From Prevotella lacticifex (lineage in GTDB: Bacteria; Bacteroidota; Bacteroidia; Bacteroidales; Bacteroidaceae): 64,000 nucleotides of DNA. Both the position numbers and the translations under genes were made by a program. Shown here piece after piece: positions 10,801-16,881 of this stretch. The stretch's first letter is position 1. Each line of letters opens with the position of its first letter. The stretch covers positions 357,228 to 421,227 of the forward strand of contig NZ_BPTV01000002.1 of assembly GCF_019973375.1 (NCBI RefSeq). The letters are read 5' to 3'. The notes under the pieces are model-generated. The model worked only from the letters and a program-made list of their open reading frames with translations, ran no database searches and was not told where the DNA came from.

Positions 10801-10983
10801 TTTATTATCGAGGACATAATTAGCATATTCAACCATTAGGTTAGAAGCATTAGTATACCACCCCTTATTAACAAAGTCTTCTATTTGTTTGTCTACATCT
10901 TCCTTAGTATAATCCTGTGCTTGAAGGAATAAAGGGCAAAGAATGCAAAAAATCAATATATGTATCTTATAGAGATTGGTCAT
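7891..10983 (-). CDS. Exported TPR-CHAT protease
   Basis: 1030 residues. The signal peptide (IHILIFCILCPLFLQAQ) suggests export to the periplasm. A long TPR-like helical region covers about residues 30-600, followed by a coiled-coil linker (YRIQDEQRRFLALTEYEQKERKF) and a C-terminal CHAT peptidase domain. Catalytic His is in IHIASHGFY and Cys in LSACESGLG; the protein ends FWASFVLLD. It is paralogous to the partial CHAT gene at the left edge. The gene is AT-rich relative to its neighbours, opposite to them, and converges with the nucleotidyltransferase. A TPR-CHAT layout fits a sensor-protease, but no target is visible. Confidence 0.88.
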   Translation of the reverse strand: MTNLYKIHILIFCILCPLFLQAQDYTKEDVDKQIEDFVNKGWYTNASNLMVEYANYVLDNKDSLSALEYQIENCKLVDAHLDYFKECGLTSEMYLANYTMVMFLQRQLGQIDNSIRTYLKMYLIAERENPSKLALYTEFISSALGDCTSKEFADSVYCLQKSLDRIKKDTINSRNVHDYVWFCECFYMNRIYNSFDGHFIKKLPLKEIETWHERNSDYIEKLDTTLYKNDIVDYELFLAEEICLLANSIGAQWEKYIEAVSIYLSVIDRLKPFVSLSDKISIKIASCYANMAQNYYEIGDYARCKEYSDMGYKYLNSHIEDFDYCDILNILSLNAYHTNMRKLAANLKLEELSIREKLNWEPSLSDWLIYFMYVIDDNPQMVLNLKDIVKNSRHDIVDVPTFYGYIGNAYSMLMTENRNYNDSAFYYYKKAYNSIKTNFNQLKDEQYINIIGSLYNSMTDHYLRLGILDSAYVYAQRAYQIFYNKTGSYKYADMAYLSCMLHDTKGIRSFLPNYYYELESELCKILPVLGSVESSLFLKNGSVRFYAVPEWCYYNPTDTTCLGIAYDNVLFQKGLTLRYESSSVLVNEGIGLLAYKKNLDLARDSIYRIQDEQRRFLALTEYEQKERKFLQAVDEKQLKVHWRDIQRTLLNNECCVEFIKFTKNQYTWMPSVVTKSHYMALVLDKTHEYPTLVDLFDEDELNDLYYFQPKSYGNEVGSDIYNKVWGKLSPFIGNKKEVFFSPMGLLNLINIEMLTDSTGVTACEKYNLHRVSSTKQLLSLRQNEQIHSIVTFGGIDYKKADEHSTLMDSLNTRGNWSFLSGSVKEVQSIEKTLSKDSISVRTVTGKNATEKSFKALDGTDVSVIHIASHGFYITPAKRANIPYYTRSNDTQSIQDEMFYSGLIMSGGQKAWENGTFSLSADDGILSSYEISKMDLHNVKLVVLSACESGLGDNLYDGICGLQRAFKKAGVQSLLMSLWKIDDASTADFMSLFYKNIAVGQSLQDSYRLTISEMRAKYKDPYFWASFVLLD

Positions 10984-11003
10984 AATCCTTTCGTTTTATG
11001 CTT

Positions 11004-11011
11004 CAAAATTA
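11004..11011 (-). promoter_or_regulatory. TAnnTTTG -7 box upstream of the TPR-CHAT gene
   Basis: Minus-strand TAATTTTG lies 20 nt before the ATG at 10983. The -33 half is not clear. It resembles the housekeeping Bacteroidetes promoter and differs from the GTTAACC elements used by neighbouring + strand operons. Confidence 0.4.
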
Positions 11012-11095
11012 CAAAAAACTTTCTAATCAGGATTGGGAAAGGTTATTTTTTCATCATAGGTTCAATAAAAGTTGCTGGATTTTTTAGTACTTTCT

Positions 11096-11127
11096 GTTAA
11101 CCTTTTCATCTCTCTTGCCATAAAGAG
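11096..11127 (+). promoter_or_regulatory. Shared promoter-like element, copy 2
   Basis: GTTAACC, 16-nt spacer, CATAAAGAGAAAA; ends 19 nt before the ATG at 11147. Both boxes match copy 1 exactly. Confidence 0.65.
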
Positions 11128-11146
11128 AAAACAAAATTAAGGAAAT

Positions 11147-11296
11147 ATGTTAGTAGCAGCAATTATCATTTACATCGTGTTAGCGATTCTGTTTGGCCCT
11201 ATGTGGCCGTTGGATATGTTCGGTCGCGGTGGTTGTCTCGGACAACTAATCGTAGCTGGATGGGTAGCATTATTAATCGCCGGAATGGCTTCATAA
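11147..11296 (+). CDS. Small membrane protein (49 residues)
   Basis: Two hydrophobic stretches (MLVAAIIIYIVLAILFGPMW and LIVAGWVALLIAGMAS) are separated by a short Gly-rich turn (MFGRGGCLGQ). The ATG lies directly behind promoter-like copy 2 with a GGAAAT spacer, which supports real expression. Family not recognised. It is followed after 11 nt by another small membrane gene, so the two form a mini-operon. Confidence 0.65.
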   Translation: MLVAAIIIYIVLAILFGPMWPLDMFGRGGCLGQLIVAGWVALLIAGMAS

Positions 11297-11307
11297 AATA
11301 GATTGTT

Positions 11308-11496
11308 ATGGATTCAGAAAACACTGCTTCGGGAGTAATAGGATGCCTTATGTATCTCTATCTCATTATAAGCCAGATAGCGACAATCGTGTTCTTTATA
11401 GGCTATTGCCGCACAGACTCCATCTTGGAAATCATCTTCATTGACAGCATCCTGTCGGAGATAAAGGGATTACTATGGATATTCTTTATATGGTAG
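11308..11496 (+). CDS. Small membrane protein (62 residues)
   Basis: Almost wholly hydrophobic: residues about 9-32 (GVIGCLMYLYLIISQIATIV) and a second segment to the C-terminus ending LLWIFFIW. It sits 11 nt after the 49-residue gene. No family recognised; short length keeps confidence moderate. Confidence 0.55.
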   Translation: MDSENTASGVIGCLMYLYLIISQIATIVFFIGYCRTDSILEIIFIDSILSEIKGLLWIFFIW

Positions 11497-11512
11497 TTAA
11501 TTCATGAGATTT

Positions 11513-11544
11513 GTTAACCTTGAACATAAGATTGACATAAAGAG
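11513..11544 (+). promoter_or_regulatory. Shared promoter-like element, copy 3
   Basis: GTTAACC, 16-nt spacer, CATAAAGAGCAAA; ends 41 nt before the ATG at 11586. Confidence 0.65.
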
Positions 11545-11585
11545 CAAAGACTATAATAATTCACTTATATTAAAAAGAAAATAAT

Positions 11586-11819
11586 ATGAAGAAAGTATTT
11601 GGAATTCTGTTTTTCATCGTTGGCATCGTAAGCTTGCCAAGTGTTATTGCTCCCAACGCAGCAGAAATGATTGGCCGCCTTATTGGGTTGTCATTATTCT
11701 CATTCATTCCAGCTTACTTCTTGTTGCGCAATAGTGGGAAGAAGCAGGAGGATGGCAGCAAGGATAAAGGTGTGAAGCCAAACAATCAAAATAACTCGAA
11801 CAATGAAGAAGGTCATTAA
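11586..11819 (+). CDS. Small membrane protein with a polar tail
   Basis: 77 residues: two hydrophobic segments (about 5-23 and 30-50), then a charged, Asn-rich tail (GVKPNNQNNSNNEEGH). It has promoter-like copy 3 and overlaps the next gene by 17 nt, so the two are probably coupled. Not recognised. Confidence 0.65.
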   Translation: MKKVFGILFFIVGIVSLPSVIAPNAAEMIGRLIGLSLFSFIPAYFLLRNSGKKQEDGSKDKGVKPNNQNNSNNEEGH

Positions 11820-12669
11820 AATAATTCTTTCATCCATTGGAATTCTATTCCTATGCATGATGATATTTGCTCAAGTTGCAAAGACTGTAATGAAACCTAC
11901 CATTGCCCAGTCTAATGAAAAGTCTGAATTTGCCGCTGCTGTTGAACGCGCAGACAGAGACTGTCCAATACCTGCCGCCTTAGGCAAAGGTGAAGTAACA
12001 GGTATTAAATTGGAGAATGGGTACGTGACATACTATCTCAAGTATGACCATGATTTCCATAACCTTATGAGCAGCCTTGGCAGCGATACTAAAGCTAAGG
12101 AGGCCTTGCTTATGTGCTTCCTCTGTATCAATGCACAAGGTGGCAACCAGGGCGACCTTCTGATGGATTTGTTGATAAGACAGAATTGTGGGTTGAAAGT
12201 CGTAATAACGGAATCGGCAACAGGACGTTATGAGTGTAAGGCTTCCGTTGAAGACATAAAGAGACTCAGGGAAAGGTATCAGTTAAATCCACATGAGGCA
12301 TTATACAATCTTCTGTCTCTCAGTATAGAATCACAAAGGGTAAATCTCCCAATGAAGGTGGATGAGGGTATGACAATGACAGACTATAAACTTGAAGGAG
12401 ACCATATCGTTATCACGATGCAGATTGATGAAAGTCTCTATTCGATTGCAACCATGCGTTCAAACAGGGCTCTTATAAAAACTTCTATGATAGAAGAAGG
12501 GCTGAAAGACCCAGAAAGTAAGACGTTGTTTGACATGTGCAAGGTAAGCCATACAGGATTGGTCTATTGTATAGTCGGTAATTACTCTCATGATGAGTTT
12601 GTCATAACAATACCGAGTAATGAGATACGTGAGTTTACACAGACTCCATCTAATGTAAACATTCAATAA
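11803..12669 (+). CDS. Membrane-anchored protein with an internal duplication
   Basis: 288 residues. One N-terminal hydrophobic anchor (residues about 5-27) without a lipobox Cys. The rest looks like two related halves, about 50-140 and 180-275: each has a proline-rich opening, a TGIKLENGYVTYYLKYD or TDYKLEGDHIVITMQID strand pair, a helix, and a closing VVITES or FVITIPS strand. This is my visual alignment, not a computed one. Probably an envelope protein with its bulk outside the cytoplasm. Family not recognised. Confidence 0.7.
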   Translation: MKKVIKIILSSIGILFLCMMIFAQVAKTVMKPTIAQSNEKSEFAAAVERADRDCPIPAALGKGEVTGIKLENGYVTYYLKYDHDFHNLMSSLGSDTKAKEALLMCFLCINAQGGNQGDLLMDLLIRQNCGLKVVITESATGRYECKASVEDIKRLRERYQLNPHEALYNLLSLSIESQRVNLPMKVDEGMTMTDYKLEGDHIVITMQIDESLYSIATMRSNRALIKTSMIEEGLKDPESKTLFDMCKVSHTGLVYCIVGNYSHDEFVITIPSNEIREFTQTPSNVNIQ

Positions 12670-12677
12670 TAGTGAAT

Positions 12678-13151
12678 ATGAAACAAAGAAATACAACTTT
12701 TACAGAATGTGAGATTAAGGAAACTGTGACTTCATGCCAGACTATTATTATGTGGCTTACCAGTACTAGTCTCTCTGATGGCATCAAGTACAAGCAAATT
12801 GATGACAATGTGCGTTCATTGAAGACTATAGAATGTATTTTCGCATACATGTATACGGAAGTTGGCAAATATGGAAACATCGCTGATGTCATTGATACTG
12901 GAAATGAAATATATGCTCGGTATACGTTAGCAGCTAGCCTCGTGTTTTCAGAGCCGAAAGCGATGCGGGAGTGTTTGGACAAACTGCCAGTGACTTGGAT
13001 AGGTATAACGAACTTCGTCAAAGGTTTAGCTGAAAATGAGAAAGAACCCGCTGTGAAGACACTTCACAAAAGTATAACAACTATAGATAATGCCATTAAA
13101 GATCTGCTTGTCATGCAAATAGTCCAGGAAAAGAACGAAGTCTGGTGTTAA
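12678..13151 (+). CDS. Hypothetical helical protein
   Basis: 157 residues from ATG 12678; a GTG at 12672 in frame is possible. It lies 8 nt after the previous stop. The sequence is predicted mostly helical, without signal peptide or membrane segments (MWLTSTSLSDGIKYKQIDDNVRSL; NAIKDLLVMQIVQEKNEVW). Third gene of the copy 3 operon. Its stop codon lies inside the GTTAACC box of copy 4. Not recognised. Confidence 0.65.
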   Translation: MKQRNTTFTECEIKETVTSCQTIIMWLTSTSLSDGIKYKQIDDNVRSLKTIECIFAYMYTEVGKYGNIADVIDTGNEIYARYTLAASLVFSEPKAMRECLDKLPVTWIGITNFVKGLAENEKEPAVKTLHKSITTIDNAIKDLLVMQIVQEKNEVWC

Positions 13152-13178
13152 CCAATCATTTCTTTTGAACATAAAGAT
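13147..13178 (+). promoter_or_regulatory. Shared promoter-like element, copy 4
   Basis: GTTAACC, 16-nt spacer, CATAAAGATGCAG; ends 32 nt before the ATG at 13211. The second box differs from the others at one base (GAT for GAG). The first box overlaps the stop codon of the preceding gene. Confidence 0.6.
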
Positions 13179-13210
13179 GCAGAGATAATAACAATAAAAG
13201 CTTCAAGAAA

Positions 13211-13819
13211 ATGTCAATATTTAATCTCTTTGGTCGCAAAGACCATCAAACGGACGTTTCTGGCAATGTCTTGGAAATTGCCAGCCCTAATGCTGCCACC
13301 AACGAAGAGCCGGTCCTTCCTGTGAGCGAACCCACTATTGAGAACGAGAAGAAGGAAAAAAAGGAAAATGGTGATGGAAGCAAGTATATCACGATAACAT
13401 GGGGTACTGGCCAGCCTATAGATGTGATATTCAGTTTTATACACAAGAACCGTGAAGAAGAGGGCTATCAAGATGCCCTTATCAACTCTGACTTAAGCTA
13501 TATGAAGGCTAAAGAGGAGATTATCCGTAATGAGCTCAAAATGCTCTTCAAGAGAATAAGCATTCGTTACAAGGACAACATCCTTGTGCTTGATGTTCAG
13601 AAAGCAAAAGCAGAAGCGGCATTCATCTCATCAAGTGTAGCAATACTCCAGGCTCGTCGTGAAATCTATGTTGAGCACCTGGCTGAAATAGAAGAGATGG
13701 AGAAGATGCTGGACGCAGACGACCCGAAGATGACAACGATGATAGAAACCTATCGTCGCGGTTTCAACAAAGGTATTGCCGCACAGACGGCTGCATTCAT
13801 CAATAGTGAGAACCATTAA
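13211..13819 (+). CDS. Hypothetical cytoplasmic protein with an MSIFxLFxRK N-terminus
   Basis: 202 residues. A short amphipathic start (MSIFNLFGRKD) is followed by an acidic linker and a helical domain from about residue 65 (ITWGTGQPIDVIFSFIHKNREEEG) with a long charged helix region to the end. The N-terminus resembles that of the vWA protein at 15527 (MSIFSKLFRKKPED), suggesting a shared membrane-targeting or docking peptide. It is followed after 11 nt by the DUF4407 gene. Not recognised. Confidence 0.65.
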   Translation: MSIFNLFGRKDHQTDVSGNVLEIASPNAATNEEPVLPVSEPTIENEKKEKKENGDGSKYITITWGTGQPIDVIFSFIHKNREEEGYQDALINSDLSYMKAKEEIIRNELKMLFKRISIRYKDNILVLDVQKAKAEAAFISSSVAILQARREIYVEHLAEIEEMEKMLDADDPKMTTMIETYRRGFNKGIAAQTAAFINSENH

Positions 13820-13830
13820 AAGAAAGACCT

Positions 13831-14817
13831 ATGAACATTTTTGAAAGAATAGGATGTTTTCTTATCGGTTGGAATCCCAACATCTTGAAAGAATGTGGTG
13901 AAGCTAGTCAGAGGCAGTTCAGAAAGCTCCTCTCTGCCATATCAATCATGATGATTCTTTGGGGAACTATAGGATACTGTTGTGCTGAGCGGTATATAGG
14001 AATACAGACCTTGATTCCGAAGCTGGCGATAGCAATAGTTTTTATGTTTATCATCCTATGTGTCGAGCGTGTCATCATCCTTACGGTGGGTAAGGCAACA
14101 ATGATGGCGGCAATGCGAATAGCTTTGGCACTATGCATGGCTTTGTTGGGCTCAAGCATTTTCGACCAAATCATATTCAGTAATGACATCCAGCAAGCCA
14201 TACAAGACCATAGGGAGGATGTAATTCAACAGACGATAAACAAGCGGCTTGCCATTTATGACGCAGACATGAGGAAAATAAATGCTTCAATAGACACCTT
14301 GAATGTGAAGAACGAAGCCTTGTATAGGGACTTGGCAGATAATCCAACATCGGTAATAACTACTATATCTACCAGTGAGCAAGTAGCAGGAACTGATGCC
14401 AATGGCAACGTGCGCAAGGTTAAGGTACACAATGTCAACAAGACCGTTGTTCCTAACCCTAGGGCAGAGCAGGCAAAGGGGAACGAACAGCAGCTGAAAA
14501 TCTATAATCAACAGCTTGAGACGCTCAGAAACAACAAGAAAGACATAGACAAGAACACCCGTGCTGAAATACAAGCGAGACCGACCGGATTCATTGAAGA
14601 GCTTGAGGCAACCTTGCAAGTTATATCTGACAGTTGGATTTCATTGGTATTCTACGTTATCCTCTTCCTGTTCCTTACATTTCTGGAACTATTTGTCCTA
14701 ACCATTAAGATGGGAGACAACAAATGTGACTATGAATTGATAGTGGAGCATCAGTTAAACTTGAAGAAGAATATGATAGCAAACACGGAGAACAGATTTA
14801 GCAAGATGGCCGTATAA
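13831..14817 (+). CDS. DUF4407-type membrane protein
   Basis: 328 residues matching the DUF4407 layout: an N-terminal FERIGCFLIGWNPNILKEC segment, hydrophobic segments about 33-52, 66-86 and 96-115, a long coiled-coil stretch (about 130-255), and a C-terminal membrane segment (ISLVFYVILFLFLTFLELFVL). DUF4407 function is unknown. The coiled coil should lie on one side of the membrane between segments three and four. Second gene of the copy 4 operon. Confidence 0.75.
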   Translation: MNIFERIGCFLIGWNPNILKECGEASQRQFRKLLSAISIMMILWGTIGYCCAERYIGIQTLIPKLAIAIVFMFIILCVERVIILTVGKATMMAAMRIALALCMALLGSSIFDQIIFSNDIQQAIQDHREDVIQQTINKRLAIYDADMRKINASIDTLNVKNEALYRDLADNPTSVITTISTSEQVAGTDANGNVRKVKVHNVNKTVVPNPRAEQAKGNEQQLKIYNQQLETLRNNKKDIDKNTRAEIQARPTGFIEELEATLQVISDSWISLVFYVILFLFLTFLELFVLTIKMGDNKCDYELIVEHQLNLKKNMIANTENRFSKMAV

Positions 14818-14833
14818 AAAGTTCGAGTCGGAT

Positions 14834-14865
14834 GTTAACCATAAACATGTCTTCGTCATAAAGGG
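14834..14865 (+). promoter_or_regulatory. Shared promoter-like element, copy 5
   Basis: GTTAACC, 16-nt spacer, CATAAAGGGTAAA; ends 24 nt before the ATG at 14890. Confidence 0.65.
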
Positions 14866-14889
14866 TAAAGAAACAAAAAAAGCAAGACA

Positions 14890-15501
14890 ATGAAAAAGAT
14901 TTATTTTATCATCATGGTTGCGGTCTTTACCGCTTGCAGTGCAAACAACTCTAAGTCTCATAACGATGAAAATCGTTCTGATAACAGTTCAATCTCATCG
15001 CTGGATAGCTCCAAGGGAGTGGCAAGAGACATGGATTATGCCAATTTTACCGGCTATCCATCTACTTCTTCTTCAGACGAATACTATTATGACGACGAAG
15101 AGGATGAAGAGGATAATGATTATGAGCAAGAGGAGACTTCGAACTTGAATTTTTATCATGCAACCAGCTCTCCAAGATCCATCTCAGTCCACGATATGAA
15201 TGGTAACTACGCACATTATACAGTGGATGACTTCGGCAACGTTTCGGGTTACGACAGTAACGGTAATTATTACCATTCTCACACCGACGATTTCGGTAAT
15301 ACGTCAGGTTATGACAGTAATGGTAATTACTATCATTCAAGGACTGATGATTTCGGGAACACCAGTGGCTATGACAGCAATGGCAACTACTATAACCTGC
15401 ATACTGACGATTTCGGCAACACGACTGGTTATGACAGCAACGGAAACTATTATAGCGCACATACCGATGATTTCGGCAATACGACAATAACAACATATTA
15501 A
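14890..15501 (+). CDS. Lipoprotein with five 20-residue Tyr/Asn/Asp repeats
   Basis: 203 residues. Signal peptide with lipobox VFTACS. A Ser-rich and then very acidic linker (YYYDDEEDEEDNDYEQEE) leads into five tandem repeats with consensus YDSNGNYYHSHTDDFGNTSG; the first is degenerate. The repeats resemble small beta-hairpin or Asx-rich calcium-binding modules, but I cannot assign a family. They contain His and Ser but no HxS triplets, so this is not a classical HxsA. It is the first gene behind promoter-like copy 5 and precedes the vWA gene by 25 nt. Confidence 0.75.
   Translation: MKKIYFIIMVAVFTACSANNSKSHNDENRSDNSSISSLDSSKGVARDMDYANFTGYPSTSSSDEYYYDDEEDEEDNDYEQEETSNLNFYHATSSPRSISVHDMNGNYAHYTVDDFGNVSGYDSNGNYYHSHTDDFGNTSGYDSNGNYYHSRTDDFGNTSGYDSNGNYYNLHTDDFGNTTGYDSNGNYYSAHTDDFGNTTITTY
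15190..15489 (+). repeat. In-frame 60-bp tandem repeat, 5 copies
   Basis: Units begin at 15190, 15250, 15310, 15370 and 15430. Spacing is exactly 60 bp. Codon usage varies between units (TAC/TAT, GGT/GGC, AGT/AGC) while the protein stays conserved, which points to selection on the peptide. Confidence 0.85.
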
Positions 15502-15526
15502 TACTAACACATTAAAATCAACGAAC

Positions 15527-16798
15527 ATGTCGATTTTCAGTAAACTATTCAGAAAAAAACCAGAAGATGCCGCTCAAGCATCTGCCAAAGGAGGTAAAGA
15601 ATCCCCTTCTGTTGAAGAGTCACAAGCTCATCAGACTATCGGTAGCAAAGACAACACCAAAGAAGACATGAACAATGATGTAGCGACCAAACCAAAAGGC
15701 TGTGGTCAGGAAGAAGCGAAATCGACTTCAGCTGACGAAAAGATTAGTGTCTACCATCTTATTGTTCTTGATGAAAGTGGCTCTATGTCCTGTGTCTGGC
15801 AACAGACCATTTCCGGGTGTAATGAAACCATTCAGACTATCCGGCAGATGCAGAAAGACAATCCTGACCAACGGCATTTCGTATCCATCTACCTTTTCTG
15901 CACTGGCAACAACCGTTACATTGCAAAGAACGTCAAGGTGGAAAAAGTGAAGGAGATTACGCATTGGGATTACAAGCCCAATTCTTGTACCCCGTTGTTT
16001 GATGCACTTGGCTATACATTGACTGAGCTAAAGGCAATCATCAAGCCCAAGAAGTTTCTTGGCTATGTGACTATCATAACGGACGGCTATGAGAATGACT
16101 CTCATGAATATACGATTGAGAAGGTACGCCTGCTTATTGACGAACTGAAGAAGATGGATGTTATCTTTACCTTTGTCGGTGCCAATATCGACGCGGCAGA
16201 TTACGCAAGCCGCCTGAACATCAATAATTCCATGCAGTTCGAGCAGACCCAAGAAGGAATGCATGAAATGTGGGAACAAGAAAAGCAGAGCCGTAGACGT
16301 TCAAGCGCACAGATGCGTTTCTTCAGTAAGTTTATGGCTGACGAAATGAACGATTTTGGTGCCAGAGGAAACAGCGGTCATTACTATGACAATGACATTG
16401 ACGAAAACAGAATAACGCCCAGTAACATCACATCACTTGGAAAAGATGAGGTGTTTGTTTTCGGAAGCAATAAGGATGGTCAGCATAATGGTGGCGCTTC
16501 TGCAATGGCAGTGGCAAAGTTCGGTGCAGTAATGGGACAAGCGGAAGGATTACAAGGCCAGTCGTATGCCATCACAACCGATGGCGTAACGGAAGAGGAG
16601 ATGTATAAATCAATTGACCGATTCTGCGACTTTGCAAAGGATCACCCAGAACTTACTTTCCTTGTTACGACCGTAGGATGTGGCTCTGCAGGATATACTC
16701 CTTATGTAGTAGCTCCAATGTTTAGAAAGGCAGTTAACCTGGCAAATGTAAAGCTGCCAAAGGCATTTTGGATATATACTGATAGGGCGTATGTATAA
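15527..16798 (+). CDS. vWA-domain protein fused to an A1S_2505-like domain
   Basis: 423 residues. N-terminal MSIFSKLFRKKPED peptide, a disordered linker to about 75, then a von Willebrand A domain (about 78-260) with a MIDAS site: DESGS, a conserved Thr in NSCTPLFDALG, and ITDGYEND. vWA domains bind protein partners through a bound metal. A C-terminal module from about 305 (VFVFGSNKDGQHNGGASAMA; GEGL-type AEGLQGQSYAI; TTVGCGSAGYTP) matches the A1S_2505-type phage/macro-like domain, possibly a nucleotide-derivative binder. The combination is unusual. A hairpin follows the stop. Confidence 0.8.
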   Translation: MSIFSKLFRKKPEDAAQASAKGGKESPSVEESQAHQTIGSKDNTKEDMNNDVATKPKGCGQEEAKSTSADEKISVYHLIVLDESGSMSCVWQQTISGCNETIQTIRQMQKDNPDQRHFVSIYLFCTGNNRYIAKNVKVEKVKEITHWDYKPNSCTPLFDALGYTLTELKAIIKPKKFLGYVTIITDGYENDSHEYTIEKVRLLIDELKKMDVIFTFVGANIDAADYASRLNINNSMQFEQTQEGMHEMWEQEKQSRRRSSAQMRFFSKFMADEMNDFGARGNSGHYYDNDIDENRITPSNITSLGKDEVFVFGSNKDGQHNGGASAMAVAKFGAVMGQAEGLQGQSYAITTDGVTEEEMYKSIDRFCDFAKDHPELTFLVTTVGCGSAGYTPYVVAPMFRKAVNLANVKLPKAFWIYTDRAYV

Positions 16799-16808
16799 CT
16801 AATCATGA

Positions 16809-16841
16809 ATGTTGGTGCATCAAAACATGATGCATCAACAT
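16809..16841 (+). terminator. Hairpin after the vWA gene
   Basis: A 14-bp stem (ATGTTGGTGCATCA pairing with TGATGCATCAACAT, one G-T pair) with a 5-nt loop, 11 nt after the stop. The following T tract is weak (TCTTTGAAGTTTT), so it may be a terminator or an RNA-stabilising stem. Confidence 0.55.
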
Positions 16842-16881
16842 CTTTGAAGTTTTACTCATTTAATAATACAGAGTCGCAACA

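Noticed and set aside
14890..15501. Repeat lipoprotein as HxsA
   Set aside because: The repeats contain no H-x-S triplets and the protein is a lipoprotein of a different layout, so it is not a classical HxsA.
16734..16740. A sixth GTTAACC copy
   Set aside because: It lies inside the vWA coding sequence and has no CATAAAG box at the right distance.
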